From contig JAJXZL010000005.1 in NCBI GenBank assembly GCA_021780075.1, forward strand, positions 1 to 64,000: 64,000 nucleotides of DNA, written 5' to 3'. A program made the position numbers and the translations under genes. Positions 17,470-28,618 of the stretch are shown one piece after another. The notes below the pieces were generated by a model. The model was not told where the DNA came from. It was given only the letters and a program-made list of their open reading frames with translations, and did no database searches. The stretch's first letter is position 1. Every line of letters begins with the position of its first letter. Source of the DNA: Acidobacteriota bacterium (GTDB lineage Bacteria > Acidobacteriota > Terriglobia > Terriglobales > Acidobacteriaceae).

Positions 17470-18213
17470 TCAGCGCAGGAAGTAATACGGATCGGGATAC
17501 TTCACCGAGTACTCCGCTGCTGGTTTGCCACGTAGGTCGCTCCACTGGTCGCCGACATTGAGTACAATTCGGTAGCCCTCGGCCGCAATCGCCGCCCGCT
17601 CGACAGATTTGTAAGCCAGCGCAGTCCATGTTGCCTGCGCCGGCGCGCGCAGAATCAACTGTTGCCAGCCGTCGAAACCCTGGCCCCGCAGATTTTGCTC
17701 CGTGGCGCCTCGCTGTGCTTCAGCCCGACCGGTGAGGAAGAAAATACGCACGCCCAGCCGCTGCGCTTCGTTGTACAAGCGCAGCGTTCCGGGAATCGCC
17801 GGCGCAGCTGCCGAGTCTACCCACGCGCCAAAGGCCTTGCTGTCATACGCAAAGCCGGCCTTCACCATCTCCTCGTAGTTCGACAGCGTGGTCTCGTCGA
17901 TGTCCAACACCAGCGCCAGTTTCTCCTTCGGCTGGCGATGCGCGGCGCGCCAGCGCAGAAAGGCAACCGCGCGATCGGCCTGTTGATTCAGATCCCTGGC
18001 GTAGCATCCGCACTTGCAAGTGCAGTCGTGATAATGCTTCAGTTCATCCTTGAGCGTGTCTAGGTTGGCGATGCGCTCGCCGGGAGCCAGCGCGGCCACG
18101 CGCGCGGCTGTCTGCTGTGCGTTCAGCGACACTGGCACAAGACCAACTCCGGCGGAAATTGCCAGAACTGCCAAAAGCTCCTTCAATGGGAAGAGTTCCT
18201 TTCGCGCAGTCAT
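17470..18213 (-). CDS. HAD-superfamily acid phosphatase (class B / lipoprotein e(P4)-like)
   Basis: A predicted exported phosphomonoesterase of 247 residues. A hydrophobic signal (ELLAVLAISAGVGLVPVSLNA) precedes the enzyme. The HAD motifs are LVLDIDETTLSNYEEM (motif I, DxDxT), FFLTGRAE (motif II) and VGDQWSDLRG (motif IV). LDIDETTLSN is characteristic of the acid phosphatase B/plant VSP group rather than cytoplasmic HADs. A cysteine cluster (CTCKCGCY, about residues 62-69) is unusual and could bind metal. The ATG at 18211-18213 was chosen because the signal peptide starts there. It is divergent from gph with a gap of about 90 bases. Confidence 0.82.
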   Translation of the reverse strand: MTARKELFPLKELLAVLAISAGVGLVPVSLNAQQTAARVAALAPGERIANLDTLKDELKHYHDCTCKCGCYARDLNQQADRAVAFLRWRAAHRQPKEKLALVLDIDETTLSNYEEMVKAGFAYDSKAFGAWVDSAAAPAIPGTLRLYNEAQRLGVRIFFLTGRAEAQRGATEQNLRGQGFDGWQQLILRAPAQATWTALAYKSVERAAIAAEGYRIVLNVGDQWSDLRGKPAAEYSVKYPDPYYFLR

Positions 18214-18289
18214 GAGAGACTCGACAGCGACCCAAGGATCCATCATCGCATTGGCGGCCTGCGTCACAGAACAGCCCTTCGTCTCCCGT

Positions 18290-18301
18290 TACACTGGAAG
18301 C
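18290..18301 (+). promoter_or_regulatory. TACACT -10-like box six bases before gph ATG
   Basis: TACACT at 18290-18295 is followed by six bases and then ATG. No Shine-Dalgarno is present. A transcript started at the usual distance would begin at or next to the ATG, so gph may be leaderless. No good -35 hexamer is seen. Confidence 0.4.
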
Positions 18302-19036
18302 ATGATCCGCGTTCTTCGTCCCCTTCCCATCGAATCTTTGAAGCTGCTGGTTTTTGACCTGGACGGTACGTTGATCGACTCCGCACAGGACCTGTGCAAC
18401 AGCGTGAACGCCACGCTCAACCACTTCGGCCGCGATCCGCTGCCGGACACGCAGATCGCCACGTACATCGGCAACGGCGCCATGATGCTGGTGCGCCGGG
18501 CCCTCGCTACCGGCGATGAGGCAGACGCCGATGAGCCTCTTCTCGCCCAAGCCTTCACGTTTTTCCTTAACTACTACCACGAGCACAAACTGGACTACAC
18601 CTACGCCTACGACGGCGTTCTGGAGGCGCTGGCCGCATTGCGCACACTGCACAACGAGCCCGGCGCGCCTCAACGTGGCATGGCCGTGCTGACCAACAAA
18701 CCCGTCCGCCCGGCCCGCGCCATCTGCGAGGCTCTAGGCCTCGCTCCTTACTTCCTCAACATATACGGCGGCAATAGCTTCACCACCAAAAAGCCCGACC
18801 CAGAAGGCCTGAATGCATTGATGTTTGAAGCTGGGGCCCGGCCCGATGAGACCGTGATGATCGGCGACAGCGAGGTGGATATACAAACCGCGCGCAACGC
18901 CGGTGCCTGGGCCATCGGATGCACTTTCGGTCTTGCGCCGGGAAGCCTCGATGCCATTCCGCCCGATGTGCTCGTCGACTCACCCGCCGACTGGACGGAA
19001 GCACTGAGTCCCGCAAAGGTGGGCTTGCGGCAGTAG
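18302..19036 (+). CDS. gph: Phosphoglycolate phosphatase-like HAD hydrolase
   Basis: Removes phosphate from 2-phosphoglycolate or a related metabolite in the cytoplasm. The 244-residue protein has motif I in LVFDLDGTLIDSAQDL, motif II in MAVLTNKP, the lysine of motif III in FTTKKPDPEGL and motif IV in VMIGDSEVDIQTARNAGAW, all in the order and spacing of Gph. The alpha-helical cap lies between motifs I and II. The ATG at 18302 was chosen because motif I follows directly. The larger open frame starting at 18050 is antisense to the acid phosphatase gene and is not coding there. A TACACT box lies six bases before the ATG. Confidence 0.87.
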   Translation: MIRVLRPLPIESLKLLVFDLDGTLIDSAQDLCNSVNATLNHFGRDPLPDTQIATYIGNGAMMLVRRALATGDEADADEPLLAQAFTFFLNYYHEHKLDYTYAYDGVLEALAALRTLHNEPGAPQRGMAVLTNKPVRPARAICEALGLAPYFLNIYGGNSFTTKKPDPEGLNALMFEAGARPDETVMIGDSEVDIQTARNAGAWAIGCTFGLAPGSLDAIPPDVLVDSPADWTEALSPAKVGLRQ

Positions 19037-19151
19037 TTCTCCACAACCTGCACTCGGCCACATGCGTGCACTGAAGAACAACACCGGCAACGTCCAGCCC
19101 CGGTCTGCGGAACTTTTCTCTGGGTTCACTCGTAGAGCCAGGAGAGACGCC

Positions 19152-19706
19152 ATGAACATTCACCGTATTTTCGCTGCTAGCCTCCTCCTCGTCGCTCTCG
19201 CATTTGTGCCAGCCTCAGCCCGCGCCAGCCGCGATGCCGTTCAGTTTGGAAGCAACATCAGCGTACCGCGCGACTCATCGGTACGCGACGCAGTGTGCTT
19301 CTTTTGCAGTGTCCTCGTCGATGGTACGGTGGAGGGCGACACCGTCGTCTTCTTCGGCAATGTGCGCATTGCCGGACAGGCCAGGCACGACGTCGTCAAC
19401 TTCTTCGGCAGCGTGCGCGGCGAGGACAACGCCACCATCGGCCACGATCTTGTGAATTTCTTCGGCGTGATTCGACTGGGAGACAACGCCTCAGTCGGCC
19501 GGGACATGGTCGCCCTGTTCGGAGTTGCCCATATATCCGATTCCGCGACCATCCGCGGCGATCGTGTCGTGCAGCCCTGGTGGATCTTCTGGGTTCCGCT
19601 CATGGGCATAGGCCTGGTCGTCGTACTCCTGGTGCGCGAAATTCGAGCCCGTCGCCGGTGCTTCATGTTCAGCGGCTATCCATTCCCGCCTCCGCCCGTC
19701 CCTTAG
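19152..19706 (+). CDS. Exported beta-helix-like protein with C-terminal membrane anchor
   Basis: A hypothetical protein of 184 residues. A signal peptide (HRIFAASLLLVALAFVPASARA) is followed by repeats of about 20-25 residues built around VVFFGNVRI, VVNFFGSVRG, LVNFFGVIRLG and MVALFGVAHI. This resembles bactofilin or polymer-forming repeat surfaces. A membrane helix (WWIFWVPLMGIGLVVVLLV) and a short basic, proline-rich tail close the protein. The ATG at 19152 is preceded by GGAGA at a good distance. The regular repeat suggests a stacked beta-helix on the outside of the membrane. Function is unknown. Confidence 0.7.
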   Translation: MNIHRIFAASLLLVALAFVPASARASRDAVQFGSNISVPRDSSVRDAVCFFCSVLVDGTVEGDTVVFFGNVRIAGQARHDVVNFFGSVRGEDNATIGHDLVNFFGVIRLGDNASVGRDMVALFGVAHISDSATIRGDRVVQPWWIFWVPLMGIGLVVVLLVREIRARRRCFMFSGYPFPPPPVP

Positions 19707-19712
19707 CCGCTG

Positions 19713-19724
19713 TACGCTAGGGCA
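19713..19724 (+). promoter_or_regulatory. TACGCT -10-like box six bases before the TIGR01777 gene
   Basis: TACGCT at 19713-19718, then six bases, then ATG. No ribosome binding site of normal strength precedes the ATG. The geometry is the same as at gph, uvrB and nuoI in this window. The box itself is only a partial match to TATAAT. Confidence 0.3.
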
Positions 19725-20711
19725 ATGGGTACATACTCAGCAGCCGTTCTGCGCCCGCTGCGCATCGTCCTTCCCGGCGGTAGCGGTCAGGTGGGCCGCA
19801 TGCTGGCACGCCATCTGCAGCAGAGCGGCCACCACGTCACCATCCTCACCCGCGGGCCTTACACAGCGCCTTGGCAAACCGTGCATTGGGACGGCGAGCA
19901 CATCGGCCCCTGGACTGAGCATCTTGAAGGCGCTGACGTCTGCATCAACCTTTCAGGTCGCAGTGTCAACTGCCGCTACACCGCGGCCAACCGCCAGGCC
20001 ATTTACCAATCCCGCATCCACACAACACGCCTGCTCAATCACGTCATAGCAGGTCTAGCCGAGCCGCCGCGCGTCTGGCTCAACGCGTCTACTGCCACCA
20101 TCTATCGCCACGCGCTCGACCGCCCAATGGATGAAGCCACCGGCGAACTCGGCGGCAACGAACCCTGCGCGCCTGATGCGTGGAATTTTTCCATCCGCGT
20201 GGCAAAAGATTGGGAGGCGGCATTCTTTCAAACATCCACCCCGCGCACGCGCAAAGTGGCCTTGCGTTCTGCCATCATCTTCAGTCCCACGCCGGGCGGC
20301 GCATTTGCATGGCTGTCGAATCTGGCCCGCATCGGACTTGGCGGCACGCAAGGCAATGGCCGCCAGTTCGTCTCATGGATGCACGAGGCCGACTTTGCCC
20401 GCGCCGTCGAATTCCTCATCGCCCGCGAAGACATCGCAGGACCAATCAACCTCGCGGCGCCCAATCCCCTGCCTAATCGCGAGTTCATGGCCGCGCTGCG
20501 CGACGCCTGGGACATGCCCAACGGCCTTCCCGCACCCGCACTTATCGTCGAACTCGCAGCCTTCCTGCTGCGCACCGAGTCTGAGTTGGTCCTCAAAAGC
20601 CGCCGCGTCGTTCCCGGGCGTCTTCTTGACGCGGGCTTTCAATTCACGTTCCCCGAATGGCCCAATGCCGCCCAGGATCTCGTCCGCCAGTGGCGTCACA
20701 GAGACGACTGA
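19725..20711 (+). CDS. TIGR01777-family NAD(P)-binding epimerase-like protein (SDR39U1/YfcH type)
   Basis: A cytoplasmic extended short-chain dehydrogenase of 328 residues. The N-terminal nucleotide-binding loop is VLPGGSGQVGRMLARHL. Family-specific features are DVCINLSGRSVNCRYTAANR, the residue run WLNASTATIYRH, and the C-terminal DUF1731-like end (VVPGRLLDAGFQFTFPEW). Length is close to the usual 300 residues. The reaction is not established for this family. The gene begins 18 bases after the beta-helix-like gene and converges with the hypothetical gene at 20720. Confidence 0.88.
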   Translation: MGTYSAAVLRPLRIVLPGGSGQVGRMLARHLQQSGHHVTILTRGPYTAPWQTVHWDGEHIGPWTEHLEGADVCINLSGRSVNCRYTAANRQAIYQSRIHTTRLLNHVIAGLAEPPRVWLNASTATIYRHALDRPMDEATGELGGNEPCAPDAWNFSIRVAKDWEAAFFQTSTPRTRKVALRSAIIFSPTPGGAFAWLSNLARIGLGGTQGNGRQFVSWMHEADFARAVEFLIAREDIAGPINLAAPNPLPNREFMAALRDAWDMPNGLPAPALIVELAAFLLRTESELVLKSRRVVPGRLLDAGFQFTFPEWPNAAQDLVRQWRHRDD

Positions 20712-20719
20712 ATCACGCG

Positions 20720-21178
20720 CTACTGCACCGGTGTAATGTCGGTCACCGGCAAATCCCAGTGCGCCGCCAGAATCTCGAACCGTCGCTGCTCCTCTTTCTG
20801 ATAGGTCTTCTGGTCCGGCCACAGCTCCTTGATGAAAGCTTCCTCATCCGGGTTCGCGGTCGTGGCCACGGTCGAGTTCTTGTAGCGGATTGCCACGCGA
20901 TAGTCCCAGCGGCCATCCTCCGTCGTGTGATATGCCGGCGACTCAATCTTTACTGAGAGCATCCGCCCCGTGCTCACGATCCTTTTCAGCAGCGGATAGT
21001 GGTTCTTGAGAAAAAGATCCAGAAACTCCTGCTGATGACCCCACTGCACCTTGTAGTAGTACTCGACGGTATAAGGCTGGTTCGCCCCGCCCTGCGACGG
21101 TGCGCCCTGAGCCAGAAGCGGCGCCGCAAAGCTGCAAGCAAATGCCGCCACAAGAATCGCCAGAAGAATCCTGCGCAT
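20720..21178 (-). CDS. Small exported protein of unknown function
   Basis: A 152-residue protein with a clear signal peptide (MRRILLAILVAAFACSFAAPLLA). The mature part holds YTVEYYYKVQWGHQQEFLDLF, recalling ferredoxin-like or dimeric alpha-beta barrel folds that often begin with a strand plus W-G-H-x-x-E-F. I assign no function. The ATG at 21176-21178 is preceded by AAGGAGG five bases upstream, a near-perfect site. The two genes that end or begin nearby are on the opposite strand, so it is transcribed alone. Confidence 0.7.
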   Translation of the reverse strand: MRRILLAILVAAFACSFAAPLLAQGAPSQGGANQPYTVEYYYKVQWGHQQEFLDLFLKNHYPLLKRIVSTGRMLSVKIESPAYHTTEDGRWDYRVAIRYKNSTVATTANPDEEAFIKELWPDQKTYQKEEQRRFEILAAHWDLPVTDITPVQ

Positions 21179-21304
21179 AGTGCCTCCTTGATTCATGAAT
21201 GAGCGCCATTGTAGCGCGTTGCAGCTTTCCGCACGGCCCATCCGAATTCTCTGCACCTTCCCAATGCGCACATGAATCCAACCCATCACAGGAGAACTTC
21301 CCCA

Positions 21305-22048
21305 ATGGCACAGAAAATTGCATTCATCACCGGCGGAAACCGCGGACTTGGATTCCAGACTGCCCTCGACCTCAAGGATGCAGGCGTCAAGGTCGTCATC
21401 GGTTCACGCGACCTCGCCGAGGGCGAGAAGGCCGTGGCAAAACTGCGCGCCGGTGGCGTAGACGCCGACGTGCTCCCGTTTGACGTCACCAAACCGGCCG
21501 ACTGGCAGTCCGCTTACGACTACTTCAGCGCCCGCTACGGACGCCTCGACATCCTTGTCAACAATGCCGGAATCGCCGCCGGCTCGTTCCCCGTCGAAGG
21601 ACCGGACCATTCCGCTTCTGAGGTTCCCCTAGACCTTCTGCGCAAGGTCTTCGAAACCAACTTCTTCGCCCAGGTGGCGCTCACCGCCGCACTCCTGCCG
21701 CTGCTCAGGAAGAGCCCTGCGGGCCGCATCGTCAACCTCTCCAGCATCCTCGGCTCGCTCTCCCTGCATGCTGACCCCAAATCGCCCATCTACAACGCGA
21801 AGTCCTTCGCCTACGACGCCTCAAAGACCGCCCTCAACGCCTTCACTGTCCACCTCGCCCACGAGCTGCGCAACACCAGCATCAAGGTCAACTCCGCGCA
21901 TCCCGGCTGGGTCAAGACGGATATGGGCGGCAAGGACGCTCCCATGGAACTCAGCGAAGGCGGCAAGACCAGTGCCGAGCTCGCCATGCTCCCCGACGAC
22001 GGCCCCACCGGTGGATTCTTCCATATGGACAAACCATTGCCCTGGTAA
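21305..22048 (+). CDS. Short-chain dehydrogenase/reductase (classical SDR)
   Basis: An NAD(P)-dependent oxidoreductase of 247 residues. The cofactor loop is ITGGNRGLGFQTA, the structural motif is ILVNNAGIAAG, and the catalytic tetrad shows as serine in IVNLSSILGS and YxxxK in AYDASKTAL. It ends normally. The substrate cannot be read from the sequence, although the same layout is common in carbonyl reductases. The ATG at 21305 (MAQKIAFITGG) has AGGAGAA about nine bases upstream. An in-frame ATG eleven codons earlier is less likely. Confidence 0.88.
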   Translation: MAQKIAFITGGNRGLGFQTALDLKDAGVKVVIGSRDLAEGEKAVAKLRAGGVDADVLPFDVTKPADWQSAYDYFSARYGRLDILVNNAGIAAGSFPVEGPDHSASEVPLDLLRKVFETNFFAQVALTAALLPLLRKSPAGRIVNLSSILGSLSLHADPKSPIYNAKSFAYDASKTALNAFTVHLAHELRNTSIKVNSAHPGWVKTDMGGKDAPMELSEGGKTSAELAMLPDDGPTGGFFHMDKPLPW

Positions 22049-22251
22049 GCAACGCGCTTTGCAGAGCAGCATCTCACTCACAAGGATGACAGTTCGCAGA
22101 GTACGTACTTCGGCTCACTCAAGCAGCACAGCACAGGCAAGGCCAGCGCGGCATGTTTGTCCATTCCGGAATCTGACATACCGCTCCTTTCCCGTCTGCC
22201 GTCGCTGAGCGTTACAATGCGAGCGCATCGATCTTTGCCAAGGAGGGCTTC

Positions 22252-23826
22252 ATGCAAAAGCGCTGGGTCCAGGTCACACTCGCAGTTGCCGCGCTACTCG
22301 TCATCGCCATCGTGCTGGTTCCTTTCTTAGTCAATGCCGACACCTTCCGGCCCATGCTGCAGAACCAACTCTCCGCTGCGCTCGGCCGCAGAATCACACT
22401 CGGCCACATCAGCTTCTCTCTCCTCTCTGGCAGCCTCGTGGCAGAAGACATCGTCATCGCGGACGATCCTGCCTTCAGCTCGGCGCCGTTTCTGCAAGCC
22501 AGGACTCTGCGCATTGGCATCGATGTCGCCCCATTCCTCTTCCATCGCCAGCTGAACGTCAGGAACCTCATCATCGAGTCCCCATCCATTCAACTCATCC
22601 ACGCGCAAGACGGCAGATGGAACTTTTCCAGCATCGGTGGAACCGCCCAAACCTCGCAGAAGCAACCGGGTGCCATCCCCGACTTCACCGTTGGAGAACT
22701 CAAAATCAGCAACGGCAGTGCCACAGTTTCTTCCATGCCTTCAACAGGCAAGACCCTGGCCTACACGGCCGTTAACCTGGACCTCCATCAGTTCGCCTTC
22801 AACAAGTCGTTTCCATTCCAGCTTTCGGCCAGCCTGCCCGGCGCAGGATCGTTCCAGCTCAGTGGCACTGGCGGGCCAATCGCGCAGCAGGATGCTTCCG
22901 ACACGCCCTTCCGCGCCACTCTGCAACTCAAGCACTTTGACCCCGTGGCCGTCGGTGTCGTGGATCGCGACAAGGGTATCTCCATGGTGACTGACATCGA
23001 TGCGCAGCTTGCCTCTGACGGCGCCACCCTCACCAGCAGCGGAAAGATCCAGGCTTCGAATCTCCAGTTAGCGCGTACCGGCTCACCCGCTCCGCGCCCG
23101 GTCGATATTGACTACTCGATCTCCAATAATCTCGATACGCGCACTGGTCAGGTCTCCGACATCTCCATTCACACCGGCAACGTAGCTGCGCATGTCAATG
23201 GAAGCTATCAACTCACGCCTCAGGCCGTCGTGCTCAACCTGCGCCTCGCCGCGCCCAATCTCCCCATCGATCAACTGGAACAGTTGCTTCCCGCTTTCGG
23301 AGTGACTCTACCCAGCGGTTCTGACCTGCGCGGCGGCAGCCTCACCGCCAATCTCGCCATCACCGGTCCGGCAACAGCCACTACCATCACAGGGCCCGTC
23401 GAAATCGATAACACGCAGCTTGCAGGGTTCGACCTCGGCTCCAAAATCCAAGGCATGAATCCCTTTGGCGGAACAGGTGGCGGAACTGCAATCCAAACGC
23501 TTCGCGCCAACGTGAACTCCTCCCCACAGTCCACTCAGCTCACCAACATTTACGGCAATTTGCCCCAGATCGGTTCTGCTACTGGCAATGGCACCGTCTA
23601 TCCCAACGGCTCTCTCGACTTCCACCTCGTTGCGATGTTCAGCGCCACTTCGGGAGTAGGTGCGATTGCGGGCACCGCGGTGAATGCGGTTAGCAGCCTG
23701 CTGGGTGGCTTCCTCCATCCCAACGCCAAACCCAGCGCCAGCAAAAACACAGGCATCCCGCTCACCATCACAGGAACCACGAAGAATCCGTCCATCCACG
23801 CGGACCTCGGCGCCATGCTCAGGTAA
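22252..23826 (+). CDS. AsmA-family protein
   Basis: A 524-residue envelope protein. One N-terminal membrane helix (VTLAVAALLVIAIVLVPFLV) is followed by the AsmA/VPS13-like beta-rich chain. The AsmA start is clear: ALGRRITLGHISFSLLSGSL, VRNLIIESPSIQLI and GRWNFSSIG. The C-terminal half repeats the domain (AAPNLPIDQLEQLLPAFGV). Family members bridge the inner and outer membrane and are linked to lipid transport or outer membrane assembly. The ATG has AAGGAGG upstream. A TACAAT box lies about 30 bases before it. No lipid genes are adjacent. Confidence 0.88.
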   Translation: MQKRWVQVTLAVAALLVIAIVLVPFLVNADTFRPMLQNQLSAALGRRITLGHISFSLLSGSLVAEDIVIADDPAFSSAPFLQARTLRIGIDVAPFLFHRQLNVRNLIIESPSIQLIHAQDGRWNFSSIGGTAQTSQKQPGAIPDFTVGELKISNGSATVSSMPSTGKTLAYTAVNLDLHQFAFNKSFPFQLSASLPGAGSFQLSGTGGPIAQQDASDTPFRATLQLKHFDPVAVGVVDRDKGISMVTDIDAQLASDGATLTSSGKIQASNLQLARTGSPAPRPVDIDYSISNNLDTRTGQVSDISIHTGNVAAHVNGSYQLTPQAVVLNLRLAAPNLPIDQLEQLLPAFGVTLPSGSDLRGGSLTANLAITGPATATTITGPVEIDNTQLAGFDLGSKIQGMNPFGGTGGGTAIQTLRANVNSSPQSTQLTNIYGNLPQIGSATGNGTVYPNGSLDFHLVAMFSATSGVGAIAGTAVNAVSSLLGGFLHPNAKPSASKNTGIPLTITGTTKNPSIHADLGAMLR

Positions 23827-23844
23827 CCGCTGGCTAAAAGCAAC

Positions 23845-23885
23845 AAGGCCCTGATTCGTGTAACGCAACGTGGAGTCAGGGCCTT
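23845..23885 (+). terminator. Inverted repeat after asmA, candidate terminator
   Basis: AAGGCCCTGA at 23845-23854 pairs perfectly with TCAGGGCCTT at 23876-23885 around a 21-base loop that can fold further. It lies about 20 bases after the AsmA stop codon. It lacks a U-run on the + strand, so Rho-independent termination is possible rather than certain. Confidence 0.5.
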
Positions 23886-24010
23886 AACCTGAGCATTTTC
23901 TATGTCAAAATGCTCGCAGGGAGCCCACATCCCATTTCCAGGTATCAGTCGCCAGCACAACATCAATCCATTTTAGACTCCAGTTTCGCCTCTTATTCGC
24001 CAATCTCGGC

Positions 24011-24022
24011 TATAATCGCCCC
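24011..24022 (+). promoter_or_regulatory. TATAAT box six bases before the uvrB ATG
   Basis: A perfect TATAAT at 24011-24016 is separated from the ATG at 24023 by six bases. Transcription from it would start at the A of the ATG, and no Shine-Dalgarno exists, so uvrB is probably leaderless. The -35 region is weak. No LexA-like palindrome is visible next to it. Confidence 0.55.
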
Positions 24023-26011
<1,989 letters not shown>

Positions 26012-26014
<3 letters not shown>

Positions 26015-26264
26015 GGCCTGTTCACACCACGCGGGCGGTGGTGACGGAAGCCAATTTTTCTCGTATCGAGGAGCAACGCATACCGGGCGTCTGCCATCTT
26101 CGATTCCGGCCACACTTCGTTCTCGCCCTTGACGGTGAACCTGCAACAGCCCGCGGACTCGGCCTCATCTCCCACCGCACGGACAAAGACCCGTCCGCAG
26201 GGGCTTCGGTCAGGCTGGATTTTCGCGCGAATGCCATCCACCTGGGTAGTGTGAACAGGCCCTA
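26012..26264. repeat. 253-bp MITE-like element with terminal inverted repeats, between convergent genes
   Basis: The left end starts TAGGGCCTGTTCACAC at 26012 and the right end, read from the other strand, starts with the same 16 bases at 26264. The next 11 positions still match with four differences. The element begins and ends with TA, consistent with insertion of a Tc1/IS630-type miniature element at a TA target. The TAG of each end is the stop codon of uvrB (left) and of the E1 gene (right). A diverged second copy of the right half lies at 50095-50293. It carries no plausible gene. Confidence 0.75.
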
Positions 26265-28463
26265 ATACGCGCGCAGATCCAGAATCGCCTTCACAATGGC
26301 CTCCGGTTGCGGCAGAATGGCATCCTCAAGGACCGGCTGGTAAGCCACAAAGGTATCCATAGCACCGACCCGGCGCACAGGCGCGTCCAGTTCCTCGAAG
26401 AGCTCATCCGCAATGCGCGCGGCGATCTCTGCGCCGTAGCCCCAGCTAAGCATGTCTTCGTGGGCCACGATCACGCGGCTGGTCTTGCGCACCGATGTGG
26501 CGATGGCCTCCCAGTCATAGGGGTTGAGCGTCCGCAGGTCCAGCACCTCAACATCGATGCCGTGCTCACGCTGCGACTTCTCAGCTGCTTGTAAGGCGCG
26601 CGGCACCACCGCGCCATACGTCACCAACGTAATGTGCTGGCCGGGCCGCACAATCTTTGCCTTGCCGAAGGGAATCGCGAAATCCGGCCCCGGATAAGGC
26701 GCGCGCCCGTAGGTTTCGCGGTACAGGCGCTTGTGTTCCAGGAACAGTACCGGGTCGTCGCACCGGATAGCCGTACGCAGCAGGCCATTGGCATCGAGTG
26801 CATTGGACGGAAACACCACGCGTAGCCCTGGAATGTGGGTAAAGATGCTTTCACCCGACTGCGAGTGATAGATAGAGCCACCGGTTAGATAACCGCCTAT
26901 GGGCACGCGGATGACAGCAGGCGTTGCCCATGCGCCATTCGAGCGCCAGCGCATCAGCGCCAGTTCATTGCGAATCTGGTGCATGGCCGGCCAAATGTAA
27001 TCAAAGAACTGAATCTCGACAACCGGCTTCATGCCGCGCGTCGCGTAGCCCACCGCACGACCCACGATGTTGGCCTCGGCAAGCTGCGCGTTGAAGACGC
27101 GCTCTGAGCCAAACTCGGTCTGCAGACCGGCGGTCAGCTTGAAGACACCGCCTTTGCCCTTGACCTCAGACAGCACAGCCTCTCGGCTGGCGTCAGCCAC
27201 ATCCTCACCGTAGACAACGATCCGCGGGTCGCGGCGCATCTCGTCGTGCAAACAAGCGTTGATCAGATCCGCCATGGTGCGCGGCGCGCTACCCTTGGCG
27301 CTGGCTGACTTGCCCGGTCCGGCGCCCGCCGCCTGCACATCTTCGCTGGCAAAAGCGCCACTGGCTGGATCCAGATCCTCGGAATAGACATGCTTCCTGA
27401 TGCTCGACACCTCAGGCAGCGGCGCATTCAGGGCACGCTCGGCGGCCTCAGCGGCCTCTCGGTCTGCAGCATGCTCCAGCGCGGTGATTTCGTCGGCGCT
27501 CAGGATGCCCTCGCGCAGCAGGCGCATCTGCATCCGGGTGAGCGGATCTCGCATGGCGTCTGCTTCGCGCTCTGCAGCCGAGCGATACAACTTGTCGTCA
27601 TCAGAGAGCGAGTGGGAGTAGGGCCGGATGACATGGCCATGCACAAACGCCGGGCCATGGCCCGCACGGCAGTGCTCTGCCGCTGCCTGGAAGGAGCGCA
27701 GACAGACCTCGGGATCGGTGCCGTCGATTTCGGCAAAATAAAAATTGGGAAAGTTTGCCACCAGCTTTGAAATGTTGCCGCCGGGAGTGTTCACCTCCAC
27801 CGGCACACTGATGGCATACCCGTTGTCTTCCACGCAGAAAATGACGGGCAGTTTCTTATTCGACGCGGTGGCAAGCGCTTCCCAAAACTCGCCCTGCGAA
27901 GTAGAACCCTCGCCCAGCGAAGTGAAGGCCACTTCATCGCCGTGGAATTCAACGTCATGAAAGGCGCGGTAATCTCCCTCGGCCTTGGCTGCCGCCTCGG
28001 GATGATGGCTGAAGTAGCGCCCGGCCTCCGCGCAGCCCACGGCATGCAACACCTGCGTGGTGGTCGAGGACGACGTACTGACGATGTGCAGCGCGCGGCT
28101 GCTCCAGTGGGTTGGCATTTGGCGGCCGCCGCTGGCCGGATCAGTGGCTGCGCCAACCGCCTGCAGGAACATGTCAGTGGGCGTCACGCCAAGCGCCAGG
28201 CACAATCCCCGGTCGCGATAATACGGAAAGAACCAGTCGTAGCCCGGCCGCAGCGCCAGTGCCGCGCCCACCTGCAGCGCCTCGTGACCGGCGCCGGAAA
28301 TCTGGAAAAAGATTTTCTGCTGCCGCTTCAGAAGAATCTCGCGGTCGTCCACGCAGCGGGAGAGATACATCAGCCGGTAGATTTCAATCAGTTGCTGAGG
28401 AGCCAGCCCGCCGGGGGCGGCTGACGTCTCAGGCGCGCGAGCACTGGTAAGCGCAGGTCCCAT
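26262..28463 (-). CDS. Thiamine-dependent 2-oxoacid dehydrogenase E1, fused alpha and beta subunits
   Basis: E1 component of a pyruvate, 2-oxoisovalerate or acetoin dehydrogenase complex. The 733-residue chain holds the alpha domain first ([19 protein letters not shown], then the ThDP-binding [21 protein letters not shown]). A linker of about 50 residues rich in Ala/Gly/Ser follows. The beta domain comes last ([50 protein letters not shown]). Alpha and beta are separate genes in most bacteria. The ATG at 28461-28463 lies after GGAGTGAAGGAA. No E2 or E3 gene is in the window, so the oxoacid is not determined. The stop codon lies in the right terminal repeat of the MITE-like element. Confidence 0.9.
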   Translation of the reverse strand: MGPALTSARAPETSAAPGGLAPQQLIEIYRLMYLSRCVDDREILLKRQQKIFFQISGAGHEALQVGAALALRPGYDWFFPYYRDRGLCLALGVTPTDMFLQAVGAATDPASGGRQMPTHWSSRALHIVSTSSSTTTQVLHAVGCAEAGRYFSHHPEAAAKAEGDYRAFHDVEFHGDEVAFTSLGEGSTSQGEFWEALATASNKKLPVIFCVEDNGYAISVPVEVNTPGGNISKLVANFPNFYFAEIDGTDPEVCLRSFQAAAEHCRAGHGPAFVHGHVIRPYSHSLSDDDKLYRSAAEREADAMRDPLTRMQMRLLREGILSADEITALEHAADREAAEAAERALNAPLPEVSSIRKHVYSEDLDPASGAFASEDVQAAGAGPGKSASAKGSAPRTMADLINACLHDEMRRDPRIVVYGEDVADASREAVLSEVKGKGGVFKLTAGLQTEFGSERVFNAQLAEANIVGRAVGYATRGMKPVVEIQFFDYIWPAMHQIRNELALMRWRSNGAWATPAVIRVPIGGYLTGGSIYHSQSGESIFTHIPGLRVVFPSNALDANGLLRTAIRCDDPVLFLEHKRLYRETYGRAPYPGPDFAIPFGKAKIVRPGQHITLVTYGAVVPRALQAAEKSQREHGIDVEVLDLRTLNPYDWEAIATSVRKTSRVIVAHEDMLSWGYGAEIAARIADELFEELDAPVRRVGAMDTFVAYQPVLEDAILPQPEAIVKAILDLRAY

Positions 28464-28618
28464 TTCCTTCACTCCCAAAATCCGGTTCTCCTAGCCAAAC
28501 CATCCATGATTGTAGCAACCAGTCCAAGGCCAGTGAATGTCCTTCTTTGGGTCCTCCTCCAGGTCCTTCCGAAAATCAATTTACTGACCGGTCTACCCTG
28601 CGGCCGGGGTCTGAGGTG

